Shown here: positions 10,271 through 23,275 of the stretch, one piece after another
How the letters are laid out: each line of letters begins with the position of its first letter
Numbering within the stretch: the first letter of the stretch is position 1
NCBI GenBank assembly: GCA_905182995.1
Contig: CAJJDP010000172.1
Coordinates: forward strand, 72,922 to 114,443
DNA from: Paramecium octaurelia
Taxonomy: Eukaryota > Ciliophora > Oligohymenophorea > Peniculida > Parameciidae
Direction: 5' to 3'
Length of the DNA stretch: 41,522 nucleotides
Translations under genes and position numbers: made by a program
Notes under the pieces: model-generated
Databases searched by the model: none
What the model was told of the DNA's origin: nothing
What the model saw: the letters and a program-made list of their open reading frames with translations, nothing else

Positions 10271-11997
10271 ATGTTTATTATTATTATTATCAGTAAGGCA
10301 ATTATCCTAAAAAGTTTGCCAATAATTGCTAAAGATAGGACAAGGATAGGTGTAGATACTATCAAGCAAATTCAGCAATAAAAGTATGAATTTTTTCTTA
10401 AGAACATCATGAACAGAATTTACATAACAACATTCACAAGCATTGCCTTATGAAGCAACAAAAAAACTCATGAATAAGCATAGAGTTTTGCCTTTAACGA
10501 ATGTCATAGCATTTTGAGTGAATATCACAAAACATGGGTAAAAGCCACTAAATATATAAGTGCAAGATTGGTAAAAAGACGCCAACTATAATCACAAGAG
10601 TTAAAAGAATTATTAAAAAAGGACATCATCTTGTAAAATTTACATTTGGTAAATACGATATAGTGTCTAAGCTGCAGTTAATAAAAGGAAAACTGATGCG
10701 TTTATAATAACTTTTAAGTCCTTCTTTCTAGAAGATTCAAGTATTACAGCATAAGATGGAGTGCATGATCCAGCTATTCCTGAATCTAAGAATTTACATG
10801 GAGTAGAGCAATATTGCCAGATAGAAATTAAATATCAGGTTATGGATGATTAAAGAGAATATCTACTTTCACAGTTTAAGACATAAGATGTTATCATACA
10901 AAATGCTTGCAGTATTTGTTTATAAACTTCATTTAATTATGATATGTTTAAGGTAAAACGCGAGGTAAACTAGGCTGCATATAATTAATAAAGTGCAAGT
11001 TAAATAATCACAAATACATAGATGTGGAAGTGGAAATATCCATTGATAAACTTCTTACTTTTGTTTACTTCAGTCTTACTTTAAAAATGGAGGTTTACAT
11101 AGCCAGAGTAGATATTTAACACAGATGGAAAGAAGTAGCCACTAAAAGCATATGCAGTAGGATCAGATTTATAAGAATTATAAGAGCCAACACATTTAAT
11201 AGTTTGAGAGAAGCGATTGTATTAAAACGATACATTAAATTGTTGCTCTATATCCATTAGTTAACATAACTTTTACCAGACGAGCATAAAATTAACAGAA
11301 GCAAAAGGATTTGGAAGTGACATATAAAATGCACGGCTATATGATTGAGCAGCCGGCATAGATTCAGAAAAGTTTTTATGTGTTATGGAGATCTACAAGT
11401 TTGGTAGTGGCCGATATTATGATGTAGCATATTGTTTCCAGTTTCGATTGCAACATGTATTAGCCCAAATGGAGAGAAATTTTGACTCCAACTGAGTCTT
11501 CCTTTTGTATCAGAAATGTCTAAGATACCAGATTATCGACTTGCTATTAATAAAACTTATAAAGCGAAATTATGAATAAATATGGTAATATTCAAACAAA
11601 AAAGGAGGAATTTACTTGAAGATTCAAGAAACGATAAGGAGGGAAGGAAATGAAAGATGGATGTTAAAAATCTAAAAAGTGCCAGAAATATATCAGGGAG
11701 CAGGATATAGGGGATCTAATAAATCTCCTCTTCAGGGTGCAGTATACTAAAATGGAAGGAGAGCAAGATCAAACAATTGTGATGAATATGGATGATATAA
11801 TATTAAAGGACCCTGAGAAGGGAATGATTTGGCTTTGGATCATGCATGAAATAAGGTTTGATGGGTATATGAGGTCTCATGCGAATTGTATTTTAGAGTT
11901 ATGCCCATCAGGCATAAGATTATTCTTCAAGTGGAGAGATACCCTAAGCATTTTGTAAAATAAAAAAGGACCTGAACATTGCAAAAAGATTCCATGA
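10271..11997 (+). pseudogene. Decayed, relatively GC-rich coding block, unidentified
   Basis: From ATG 10271 (hydrophobic start MFIIIIIISKAI) several Gln-code frames follow one another, each clean for 60-150 codons, separated by TGA (for example in TTATGA near 10450) or by frame changes (near 10680). Conspicuous pieces are YISARLVKRRQLQSQELKEL (about 10540-10610), HDPAIPESKNLHGVEQYC (about 10765-10825), and a last frame from ATG 11650 to TGA 11995, whose 73 codons from 11737 also lack TAA and TAG. Base composition is noticeably less AT-rich than the flanks. I recognise no family. A relic of a transposon or another germline-limited gene is possible; chance cannot be excluded for individual pieces. 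Confidence 0.35.
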
Positions 11998-12774
11998 ATG
12001 AAAGTAGTCATCTATGTCTACACAAGTTAATTATAAATTATATTATATCAGAACTTATTTTATGTTCAATTAAATATGTTTCTCTCTTTCTTGATCATCC
12101 GTTGTAATCGCAATACATATCCAAAGCAAATCTGGTTTAATAAAGGAATTTATCCTTTATCACAATATATTTACTTTATATTTTGATACCATTTAGTGAG
12201 AAATGTTGGATTTCTTGGTAATTATTCGTTCTGATTTTATTTCTTCTCTATTTCCTTCTGGATCTATTCCATACACAATTAAACAAAATATTCTCCCAGT
12301 TGTATCTTGAAGTAAATTTGTTGATAACTTAAATTGGTTAATTTAAGGGGATTTTCATCTTTGAAGACATTTTAGGATAAGATTTCTTACATCATCTATA
12401 ATGATTCATTTTAACAATGATACATATGCTTATAAACATTCCAGCTAGTAATATTTTCTAGCAATCTTTTTCATCTATATTTGTATATCTAAATTTAAGC
12501 ATTGACATTTTACAATGTCAAAATCAAGCTTAATTTCATAATCACAAAACTGAATTCATTTAGGATGTTGATATTATAAAGATTTAATAAATACTACAGT
12601 TCTCTTATTTTTTATAGTGTAGAAATAATATTTCATTTTCTCATTAGACCCTTTGCATTTTTAGCATTTATTTTTATATTTTTTCCCTTAATTCTAATTA
12701 ACGTTGAATAAGATATATTGAAAATTCTCTTTGCTATTTTCAATACCCAGAAATTCAGCATTATAATCACTCAT
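11930..12774 (-). pseudogene. Decayed reverse-strand gene with a Cys-pair N-terminus
   Basis: A reverse ATG at 12772-12774 opens MSDYNAEFLGIENSKEN, then a basic stretch with KCQKCKG and a downstream H (YQHPK), a possible zinc-binding region. The first TGA (12556-12558) comes after 72 codons, where a Trp codon TGG would be one change away; the frame then continues to a TGA at 12406. Farther on, in another frame, the translation is again protein-like (GRIFCLIVYGIDPEGNREE at about 12240-12300; ITTDDQEREKH near 12100). The C-x2-C...H pattern is loosely like FLYWCH/WRKY-GCM1 fingers of transposon-derived proteins, but this is weak. In-frame TGA and frame changes mark it as broken. Confidence 0.35.
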
Positions 12775-13830
12775 TCTTCAATGAATTATCATTAAGACTA
12801 CGCTAATCAATAATCGGATAGTGAAAAACACTTGTTGGGGGAACTTCAAAATCATAGTGATGGAGGGTTTTCTTTGGCGAAAGCAGGATTCATAATTAAA
12901 AGAATTTGATCTATTGGTTTGTAGATATTTCTTTATCAATCTTGATTAATGCAAAAAATAAATAAAATTTTATTTAATTCATATTATAAGATGGATATCA
13001 TAAACATTAATACCTAAAACATATTATGCCAATTTTATAAATAAGAAATAATAAAATTTTTAAGATGATCAATATAAGGTAAGAAAGATGCAAAATCTAA
13101 GATAAAATGAAATTTGCTTGTCAATATAATCTGTAGAAAGTTTGAATGATGATCAACGACCGATTAATTAATTGGCACAATATAATAGCGATATTATTAA
13201 TTGCATAATGACTTAAACGTATGAATAGATTATTTTATTATTTCCTTCAAATAATTTGAAAATTTAAGATGTCTGAAATTCCTCTCCTTTAGATTATTTT
13301 AGTATTCTTTGCTGATACAAACTTTCTCTATATAGATTGGTCTACTCATCATTATTTTTTAAATACAAATTTAATGGTTCTTAGCTAGAAGTTTGCTATC
13401 TATAAGTTTCTCCTCAAACTAAGAACATAAAAATTGTAATTATATTCTTTTCTGCTTATCATATAAATAGATATATATTAACAGATAAGATCTCAGAAAA
13501 TAAAAAGAGGAAAGATAGTTTTCAGCATTCAAACAATTAGGACAAGTATATTCATTATGATATACTAATAATCAATATTTCTTTACATTGTCAATTTTAA
13601 TTCAACATATTTTAGAAATATTTGAAATTTAAAATGAATTTTATTAGTATTCTTGATTGGCGATCTATTAGTTAATGCTACCATCAATTTAGCTTATAGG
13701 GTTTATCAATTTCTTATAGATCCTAAAATAAAACAAAGTTTCTCAATATAATTCTTCAGTATCTATATTGAACTAATCATGCATCCTTTATTTTCTCAGT
13801 CAAAGGTACAAATCTGGAAACCAATTAATA
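12775..13830. other. AT-rich spacer, no gene seen
   Basis: No long TGA-free frame with protein-like composition on either strand, and no repeat or RNA gene recognised. Confidence 0.4.
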
Positions 13831-16178
13831 AATGAGATGGAGGGTTGAATAATTTAGAAAAAGAAGTCAATGCACTTTCATAATATTCAGGTTTGAGCAG
13901 ATTAGAGCAGCCATATATCTATATGTCTAAATATCAAATTGATGACAGTATTAAATGGGGTGAATAAACCTGGTATGTGTAAAGAAAGCAAAGTTAAGCA
14001 AGACAAATGACTTTGGCCTATTAAAGATGAAGACTGATACAAGTCATGGATATTATATGTAGAAATTAAGTTTAAACCTCTTTTTACTTTTGCATCTTAC
14101 TTATTTAAGCAAGAAGACCAGCTGAATATAAGATGGTAAAGAAAAACAACTAAGAATTCTAAATATTTAATTTATTGAGTAATACTATATAAGTGATAAG
14201 GATTCATTTGGTGAAACTCCTCATATGACCTATAAAAAAATGATGGAGAGAGTACGAGTGCTAAGAATATAAATTATAGCCATCTGTTTCCTGAGCATAG
14301 AAAAGTAACTGTATTAATTGATCAATTCGCCCCAGTTAAACCTTGACTAATTTCAAGGTTAATAGCTTATTCTTTAATAAGAAGGTTAATGCACAATTTG
14401 ATCGAAAAAATTGGTATAGATAATAATTAGTTAACTTGAGCTACAAAAGGCAAAACAAATAAACTCCTTTTTTATTACGTTAATCCTTTGCCTATTCAAA
14501 ATACATTAAAATAGATAGTGTTTAAATTCCTGTTCATATCATGGGAATACCTAAAAAGTCCAAAGAAAAAATTAATTTTTAGAAGAAAAACTTAGAGAAA
14601 ATATTCTTTGAAAGGGGTGAATGTTTCTGACGAAGAGGCAATGAGGCAAACAACTCGAAAGGAAATCTTTTTTAGAAGCTGTGAAGTTAAATTAACAAAT
14701 TAGATATCTCGATTAGAAATATATTTAGCAGGATTGTACAAGTAGATCAAAGCCTTTTTAAAATTCTTTCAGCTCATTCATAAATATGATCTGAGTCGAC
14801 TATTAATCTCCTCATTTCATATGCATCTATACTGATAAATACATCTCCTATTCATTTAATTGTTCCAACTTAAGAATTCTAGCACCTAAAGTAGATATGA
14901 TTAACCATCTATACAAGAAAAACTTGAACCTCGCCAAAAATAATGACGAAACAGTTATAAAATTTGAAGTATCGTGTTTTTAAGACTCCCTGTTTTTCTT
15001 GAGTAGAGTTAGCACAGGATTTATGGCTAAATCAAAATCAAATCCTAAATATATAAATATCGAGTTCAAAGGGTTGATCAAGGATTGAGTAGATGTTCTT
15101 ACATTTCATTTTGAGAGCAAGAAAGGCTTTATATTTGGTTTAGAAACTCAAAAAAGTTTCTTGCCTTAAGCCTTCTAGTAAATGAAATCGTTTACTGTTG
15201 AGCTAGCTCTAGCTATGCGTTTTATATTATAGAGTAATTACACTATTTAGTTGTTGTCAAGGGCTTTTGTAAAAGAAAGAAAATAAACTATTTTTGATGT
15301 GATTATTTATTTTAATGTATCTCTCTTGTATGATAAAAGTTTTCAATGCCATCAATGATTAGGTCAGTGGTGCAAAATCATAATAAGATTTTAAGACACC
15401 TGAAATATTTTAAGGAAAGGAGCTGTCTCCTTAAAAATATGACTAAAGATATAAATATTCTAATGAATACTAATAAAATTTGAATAAAAGTAAAACAGGA
15501 CATTGATTTATTGAGGAGTAAACTTGTAACAGATTGTTATAAGCTGTCATTCTATTTCACATCAATACTATTAAGTTCGAGCTCAAAGATTTTAATTGTA
15601 AAGAATTTGAAAATGAAAAGAATACTCAATCAGCCTTATTGCCTAAAATTTTTTCATAAGTGGTCCTTAGTGCAAGGAAGGATGTTCTAGAGTCACCCAA
15701 ATAACGTTTTTATAAATCTATCTATGAAACCTTGTGTTGGAAATCTCATTTTAAATATGGGATTCTATTTTGTTACTGCTTTTGTTGAGTCAGAAATAAT
15801 GAACATCGTCATATATTTAAAAAAGCAGCCGCTTTGTAAGTATCCACAATCATCAGTCACTTACATCATTTTCATCTCATCTTACATCGCTTCCATTTTA
15901 ATTAAGGTCTTTATACTTATGATCTATGTTTCGGTAAAACAATAGGTTACCTCCCTAAACGCGATCAAATCTCATTTAGAATTTTCCTCTCCACTAAGCC
16001 AAATGCTGTGAAATCTATTTGTAGGGAAATTAGACTTGTAAGGCTTTATGGTCTGCCCATTCTCATCTGTGGAAGGATCTTTAAAAGCTTTAAATGATTT
16101 AACAGATCCTAGCTTCCTCCAGTTCCTGCTGGCTGTTAGTAATCTCTTAGTTCCCTGTTGTTGATACCTAGTGTCCAT
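13831..16178 (+). pseudogene. Large decayed coding block, unidentified
   Basis: A succession of protein-like segments in shifting forward frames, with scattered TGAs: DGGLNNLEKEVNALSQYSG (about 13840), a segment rich in aromatic residues at 14030-14160, VHIMGIPKKSKEK (about 14530), SDEEAMRQTTRKEIFF (about 14620), and the best stretch at 14800-15358, open except for one TGA at 15086-15088 (YINIEFKGLIKD before it, VDVLTFHFESKKGF after it). Another runs from about 15540 to 16090 with one internal TGA. The segments follow one another in order, as expected for one long gene ruined by indels and point mutations. GC content is above the flanks. I cannot name the family. The reverse frame at 15972-16178 is antisense to this block and could be an alternative reading. 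Confidence 0.4.
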
Positions 16179-16576
16179 TCATTCTTGCAGTCACATATCA
16201 AATGATTAGAGAGCAAGAAAAGGGAAGATAGCTTAGCTTAAAGAGGATGGCATATCTGCAAAATCCATTCTCTCTGAATCAAGACATTCTGAGGAAGATG
16301 TTTATTTATATTTGAATTCAACTTTGGGAATCATATCAACCTAGACTCTAAAGGATTGAACAATAAATATTAAATTCTAGCTAGAACCATAAATACTTTT
16401 GGTTAGAATTTATTTAAAATAAATATAACAACAGAAAAGGCCATTAATTACTACATTCAGTTGATCTCAATAGAAATATTCAATTTAATCAAGGTAAATG
16501 TTTTTGAAATGCATTAATAATCATTCCTCTATAGATTTAATTTTTAAATTATCCTTGTGTTTATTTGGGTTTTGGA

Positions 16577-16993
16577 ATGAAAACAATATTTTTTTTGATT
16601 ATCCAACAAATAGTAACTAGTATTGGTGTGTCATTAAGTTTACAGGTCGATAACTCCACATTTAATAGTAGAAAACCACCATTGCTGGTTGGATGTTTAG
16701 TTGTATTTTTATCTACCTTTGTCAAATATAACTCTGAAAAACATCTAATTTCAGAAACCTAAGAAGGATTATTTACTTGTCGATTTAAAAAAAGGGTTTT
16801 TTAATTCTAATGCATTTTGCTAAATATAGCTTTAGTAAAGACCAAAAACGTATAAATTACAAGCTCATCCAGGTTTAACTACAATTATTTTTCAAAGCTA
16901 AGTTACGTAAATTATTTCATGATCTCTAAATTTTGTATTTTCAATCTCTGCTGCTAAATCTTTTCAAGAAAATTCTTAATTATTCTAATATGA
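16577..16993 (+). CDS. Open frame with hydrophobic N-terminus, 138 aa, unidentified
   Basis: ATG 16577 to TGA 16991-16993 in the ciliate code. The N-terminus (MKTIFFLIIQQIV) could be a signal peptide or membrane anchor, and a second hydrophobic stretch (LLVGCLVVFLSTF) follows at about residues 36-50. The first 61 codons contain no TAA/TAG. No family is recognised, and the frame could be a chance opening or the tail of the decayed block upstream. Confidence 0.25.
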
Positions 16994-17419
16994 ATTTTGC
17001 TAAACTCAAGTAATTTTCTGTTTTTAATAAAAATTAGAGATTTTTACTATTAATATTAGACCTAAACAGTTTCAAGCAAAATTATAGAATTTTTTGATCT
17101 GAGTAATTTTTTTGTTAAAGTTGTCTAATCATTATCCTTCTTAATTTTTTTTCTTTAACAGTACTCTTATATGTTTAATGACTTCAATTTTTTTTGCACA
17201 GTGTTTTTTAGAATATGGAGTTTAATAAAAAGAAATAGAAATCAGGAAACAAAAATCACATTTGAAAATATGAATTATTATTCTATAGAGAATATCCTAT
17301 GTATCAATCATTTGCTTTTTTAATTTTCGTTTAAGAGTAAAATTTAATAAAATCAATAAAACTGTAAAAATTAGTATTTATGAAAAATAGGACAAAAATC
17401 TAAAAATTATAAAGGCAAG

Positions 17420-18914
17420 AAAATTTGTAAATTTGTTAATGAATACTGAAAATCAGTTAAAATACCATTTAAATAGTTAAAGAATGAAAACAACCTAAAT
17501 TAACCCTCAACAGCATTCAAAACTCAATATTAATAGCTTGTTATTTTTCCTTAATCGATTAATTAAAGTTCTAGTCGTCTCCAATTAACGATGGCCTATT
17601 GTTGAGTTTCCGTTTATTAATTTTTTGTTATTAAATTACATGCTCTTACAAACAAAAAGAAAAAATGGAAATAATAGAAAAGTAATGATCCTTAAAGCCT
17701 AATTCCAAATCGAAATTTGGTATATTTCGGATAATATTATTAATATAAAATGTAAGACCAATATCAATTATTTTTTTGATGCTATTTTTTTAATTGATTT
17801 GATTTATAAAGCTGACCAAACCATTTTATTACTTTAGACTTTTGAGACTAAATTAGTAAAGCTGAGATATCAGAAAAATAAAATGTAAACAAGTATTATA
17901 TTATTGAGGATATTTTGATTGGAATTACAATTTAACGAAAAGTAATGCATATTTGATAAGTTATAAAATTATTAGGGTGGCTGAAATTAACTCTTTAGAA
18001 GGGCGAAGATATGGTAAGTTCTACTTGAAATTAATTTATTAAGTTATCCTTTAATCTCTAGAAATCACATATAGAAGGGATCAAAAAGGAGTATTATTAT
18101 TAAAATCTTCAAAAGTAAATATTCGTTAACTATTTTTCATTTTGGAAAAACATAAAATAAATAATTTTGAAGGATAAACTTTAGATTGATTCAATTTTCT
18201 TTGATATTAAATTTAAAGTTAAAAATGAATAAATCATATTAATCTTTTCGAGTATTAGCAATAATTAATTATTTTCCACTAAATTAAAATAATAAGAGGC
18301 TTACGATGCTTTAGGTAAGAAGAATAATTAACTGTCATATTAATTTACCAAGAATAAATAATCAAAATAATTCAATAAAATGTTTTAATGAAATCTAAGT
18401 TGATGTTTCAACAAACTGGAGCTGAAGAGAAGAGTATTTTACAACGCCTAGGCAAAATATTTTTTGACTCAAGGTGATATAATGTATGACTTTGCATGAG
18501 TTTATACATATTCGAAGGAATTTCTTTAATTAAACGAGTTGAGGGATCTTTTAATTTATATTAAGATGAGAAACCATTTCCACCATTCCTGTGATTGCCA
18601 TTCTATTTTACATTAACCCTAGCTTGAATATACAAATTTCACATAATCCATTAACGAAGATAAAATATTGATTAGATTAGATATTTTCATTTGATTAGGA
18701 ATTCTCTTTTCATACTTCTTCAATAGTTTAAGGAATTTCTTTATAGATAACTGAGATCAAAAAAGTAGTTTAGGACGAAAATAATTATTCTCATCATACA
18801 TTCCAAAACAACAACATTATGACCAACTATTAGAATTTCATTAACTTTATGAATTTTTTATATTAGAGTCATTTCACATTTGGAAAATTTTCGAAATATC
18901 ACACACAATAAGTA
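17420..18914 (+). repeat. Direct repeat pair A (partner 18916-20410)
   Basis: The 1495 bases before the N at 18915 reappear after it with an offset of 1496 and no difference seen by eye. Overlapping contig ends left unmerged are the simplest explanation; a perfect recent tandem duplication is the alternative. Confidence 0.9.
18029..18388 (+). other. Open stretch of 120 codons, coding status uncertain
   Basis: Between TGAs at 18026 and 18389 the forward frame is open and protein-like (QIDSIFFDIKFKVKNEQ; QQEAYDALGKKNNQL). It has no start codon near its 5' end, and the same frame continues with many TGAs to about 18880. The reverse strand of 18400-18900 also gives protein-like pieces (GLCEICI, GNHRNGGNGFSS), so even the strand is uncertain. 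It is repeated at 19525-19884 and, through the next repeat, at 21530-21889. Confidence 0.2.
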
Positions 18915-18915
18915 N

Positions 18916-20410
18916 AAAATTTGTAAATTTGTTAATGAATACTGAAAATCAGTTAAAATACCATTTAAATAGTTAAAGAATGAAAACAACCTAAATTAAC
19001 CCTCAACAGCATTCAAAACTCAATATTAATAGCTTGTTATTTTTCCTTAATCGATTAATTAAAGTTCTAGTCGTCTCCAATTAACGATGGCCTATTGTTG
19101 AGTTTCCGTTTATTAATTTTTTGTTATTAAATTACATGCTCTTACAAACAAAAAGAAAAAATGGAAATAATAGAAAAGTAATGATCCTTAAAGCCTAATT
19201 CCAAATCGAAATTTGGTATATTTCGGATAATATTATTAATATAAAATGTAAGACCAATATCAATTATTTTTTTGATGCTATTTTTTTAATTGATTTGATT
19301 TATAAAGCTGACCAAACCATTTTATTACTTTAGACTTTTGAGACTAAATTAGTAAAGCTGAGATATCAGAAAAATAAAATGTAAACAAGTATTATATTAT
19401 TGAGGATATTTTGATTGGAATTACAATTTAACGAAAAGTAATGCATATTTGATAAGTTATAAAATTATTAGGGTGGCTGAAATTAACTCTTTAGAAGGGC
19501 GAAGATATGGTAAGTTCTACTTGAAATTAATTTATTAAGTTATCCTTTAATCTCTAGAAATCACATATAGAAGGGATCAAAAAGGAGTATTATTATTAAA
19601 ATCTTCAAAAGTAAATATTCGTTAACTATTTTTCATTTTGGAAAAACATAAAATAAATAATTTTGAAGGATAAACTTTAGATTGATTCAATTTTCTTTGA
19701 TATTAAATTTAAAGTTAAAAATGAATAAATCATATTAATCTTTTCGAGTATTAGCAATAATTAATTATTTTCCACTAAATTAAAATAATAAGAGGCTTAC
19801 GATGCTTTAGGTAAGAAGAATAATTAACTGTCATATTAATTTACCAAGAATAAATAATCAAAATAATTCAATAAAATGTTTTAATGAAATCTAAGTTGAT
19901 GTTTCAACAAACTGGAGCTGAAGAGAAGAGTATTTTACAACGCCTAGGCAAAATATTTTTTGACTCAAGGTGATATAATGTATGACTTTGCATGAGTTTA
20001 TACATATTCGAAGGAATTTCTTTAATTAAACGAGTTGAGGGATCTTTTAATTTATATTAAGATGAGAAACCATTTCCACCATTCCTGTGATTGCCATTCT
20101 ATTTTACATTAACCCTAGCTTGAATATACAAATTTCACATAATCCATTAACGAAGATAAAATATTGATTAGATTAGATATTTTCATTTGATTAGGAATTC
20201 TCTTTTCATACTTCTTCAATAGTTTAAGGAATTTCTTTATAGATAACTGAGATCAAAAAAGTAGTTTAGGACGAAAATAATTATTCTCATCATACATTCC
20301 AAAACAACAACATTATGACCAACTATTAGAATTTCATTAACTTTATGAATTTTTTATATTAGAGTCATTTCACATTTGGAAAATTTTCGAAATATCACAC
20401 ACAATAAGTA
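18916..20410 (+). repeat. Direct repeat pair A, second copy
   Basis: Second copy of 17420-18914, following the single N at 18915. Beyond 20410 the sequence continues into unique DNA, as expected if this contig extends past the overlap. Confidence 0.9.
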
Positions 20411-21270
20411 TGAAATTGATTATCACATGCTTCATAAGATATAACTGATCTATACTCTAACCATCATTCAATTAATCAAAATAAGATCCTTTCTTGAGCA
20501 ATATTTTCTTTTTAGCTAATTCTATTTTGTAATTCATACTTAAGTAAGCACTCTCCAAAAATATATGATGTATAAATTAATTACTAAGCAATTTTTTATT
20601 AAAAAAACAATACAATATTCCTCTCTGATCACAATCAGACTTTTATACTATAGTACCCCTGCCAGATTGGAAAACTTAATTATTTTATATAGAGAAGATT
20701 AGTATCTTTAAAGGTTTTCCAATAATTATGTAATTGATTTAGGTTTCTGCTCGCAAAAGAAATGGGTAAAGATAATTAGTTTTGATTATTATCAAATGAT
20801 TATAATTGTTTTAATAATATTTTGAAAATATCAATAGTGTTTTAACTTTTTGTACTCTTACAAACTTATTGGATACAAACATGGTTTCCCGCTTTTTTTG
20901 CAATTATCACAATTTCTTCTATCAAATTCTGGATCTAAAATTACTTTGCCATTTTTTATCCATGGTTAATAACTTGGACAATCCACTCTATGGTAATGAT
21001 TGCCATGACCCAATATTGGTTATCTATCAACAGAGCAATCTCCACAGAGACATGACCTGCAAGCAAAACACGATACATGATTCGATTTATTATCATAAGT
21101 TTGAAATAACGAACAGATTGGACAAACCATACATGGAGCATCCCAAAGTGCTTTCCGAATCTCAATTAAAATGCTTGGGCATTATTCATTCTAATTAAAA
21201 TACAAATCTACTTGTTAGAGTTGACCGTGATACTCTTATTAACAAAGATTACAAATTTTTGTGTTGCAGT
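19267..21270 (+). repeat. Direct repeat pair B (partner 21272-23275)
   Basis: The 2004 bases before the N at 21271 recur after it with an offset of 2005 and no difference seen by eye. Much of pair A is included, so part of this DNA appears three times (about 17773-18914, 19269-20410, 21274-22415). Again most simply an unmerged contig overlap. Confidence 0.9.
20831..21270 (-). pseudogene. Extra 3' fragment of the RBR gene (probable assembly copy)
   Basis: Identical by eye to the last 440 bases of the RBR gene (22836-23275), with the stop at 20831-20833, cut at the N at 21271. It carries the IBR/RING2 end of the protein. Very probably the end of a contig overlapping the complete gene, not a second locus. 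The 109- and 69-codon standard-code openings here are incidental. Confidence 0.85.
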
Positions 21271-21271
21271 N

Positions 21272-23275
21272 TTTTTTTGATGCTATTTTTTTAATTGATT
21301 TGATTTATAAAGCTGACCAAACCATTTTATTACTTTAGACTTTTGAGACTAAATTAGTAAAGCTGAGATATCAGAAAAATAAAATGTAAACAAGTATTAT
21401 ATTATTGAGGATATTTTGATTGGAATTACAATTTAACGAAAAGTAATGCATATTTGATAAGTTATAAAATTATTAGGGTGGCTGAAATTAACTCTTTAGA
21501 AGGGCGAAGATATGGTAAGTTCTACTTGAAATTAATTTATTAAGTTATCCTTTAATCTCTAGAAATCACATATAGAAGGGATCAAAAAGGAGTATTATTA
21601 TTAAAATCTTCAAAAGTAAATATTCGTTAACTATTTTTCATTTTGGAAAAACATAAAATAAATAATTTTGAAGGATAAACTTTAGATTGATTCAATTTTC
21701 TTTGATATTAAATTTAAAGTTAAAAATGAATAAATCATATTAATCTTTTCGAGTATTAGCAATAATTAATTATTTTCCACTAAATTAAAATAATAAGAGG
21801 CTTACGATGCTTTAGGTAAGAAGAATAATTAACTGTCATATTAATTTACCAAGAATAAATAATCAAAATAATTCAATAAAATGTTTTAATGAAATCTAAG
21901 TTGATGTTTCAACAAACTGGAGCTGAAGAGAAGAGTATTTTACAACGCCTAGGCAAAATATTTTTTGACTCAAGGTGATATAATGTATGACTTTGCATGA
22001 GTTTATACATATTCGAAGGAATTTCTTTAATTAAACGAGTTGAGGGATCTTTTAATTTATATTAAGATGAGAAACCATTTCCACCATTCCTGTGATTGCC
22101 ATTCTATTTTACATTAACCCTAGCTTGAATATACAAATTTCACATAATCCATTAACGAAGATAAAATATTGATTAGATTAGATATTTTCATTTGATTAGG
22201 AATTCTCTTTTCATACTTCTTCAATAGTTTAAGGAATTTCTTTATAGATAACTGAGATCAAAAAAGTAGTTTAGGACGAAAATAATTATTCTCATCATAC
22301 ATTCCAAAACAACAACATTATGACCAACTATTAGAATTTCATTAACTTTATGAATTTTTTATATTAGAGTCATTTCACATTTGGAAAATTTTCGAAATAT
22401 CACACACAATAAGTATGAAATTGATTATCACATGCTTCATAAGATATAACTGATCTATACTCTAACCATCATTCAATTAATCAAAATAAGATCCTTTCTT
22501 GAGCAATATTTTCTTTTTAGCTAATTCTATTTTGTAATTCATACTTAAGTAAGCACTCTCCAAAAATATATGATGTATAAATTAATTACTAAGCAATTTT
22601 TTATTAAAAAAACAATACAATATTCCTCTCTGATCACAATCAGACTTTTATACTATAGTACCCCTGCCAGATTGGAAAACTTAATTATTTTATATAGAGA
22701 AGATTAGTATCTTTAAAGGTTTTCCAATAATTATGTAATTGATTTAGGTTTCTGCTCGCAAAAGAAATGGGTAAAGATAATTAGTTTTGATTATTATCAA
22801 ATGATTATAATTGTTTTAATAATATTTTGAAAATATCAATAGTGTTTTAACTTTTTGTACTCTTACAAACTTATTGGATACAAACATGGTTTCCCGCTTT
22901 TTTTGCAATTATCACAATTTCTTCTATCAAATTCTGGATCTAAAATTACTTTGCCATTTTTTATCCATGGTTAATAACTTGGACAATCCACTCTATGGTA
23001 ATGATTGCCATGACCCAATATTGGTTATCTATCAACAGAGCAATCTCCACAGAGACATGACCTGCAAGCAAAACACGATACATGATTCGATTTATTATCA
23101 TAAGTTTGAAATAACGAACAGATTGGACAAACCATACATGGAGCATCCCAAAGTGCTTTCCGAATCTCAATTAAAATGCTTGGGCATTATTCATTCTAAT
23201 TAAAATACAAATCTACTTGTTAGAGTTGACCGTGATACTCTTATTAACAAAGATTACAAATTTTTGTGTTGCAGT
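21272..23275 (+). repeat. Direct repeat pair B, second copy
   Basis: Second copy of 19267-21270. It continues past 23275 into the 5' part of the RBR gene, which the first copy lacks. Confidence 0.9.

Noticed and set aside
11260..11960. TGA as Trp (mitochondrial-type code) in the frame with several TGAs near 11780-11870
   Set aside because: The same frame needs TAA/TAG as sense codons, which mitochondrial code lacks, and another forward frame there is free of all stops.
17880..18400. Possible protein kinase or histidine kinase fragment (KYYIIEDIL... and following frame)
   Set aside because: None of the glycine loop, catalytic HRD/DFG or H/N/G-box motifs can be found, and the frame has no start and many later TGAs.
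18400..20870. Possible second RING-type protein on the reverse strand (GLCEICI, ACDNQFHTYC)
   Set aside because: The pieces are in frames cut by many TGAs, and ligand spacing does not form a RING; likely chance.
20869..21198. 109-codon standard-code frame MDTNMVSRFF..., also at 22874-23203
   Set aside because: It is antisense to the IBR/RING2 end of the RBR gene, which has clear domain motifs and exact intron phasing on the other strand.
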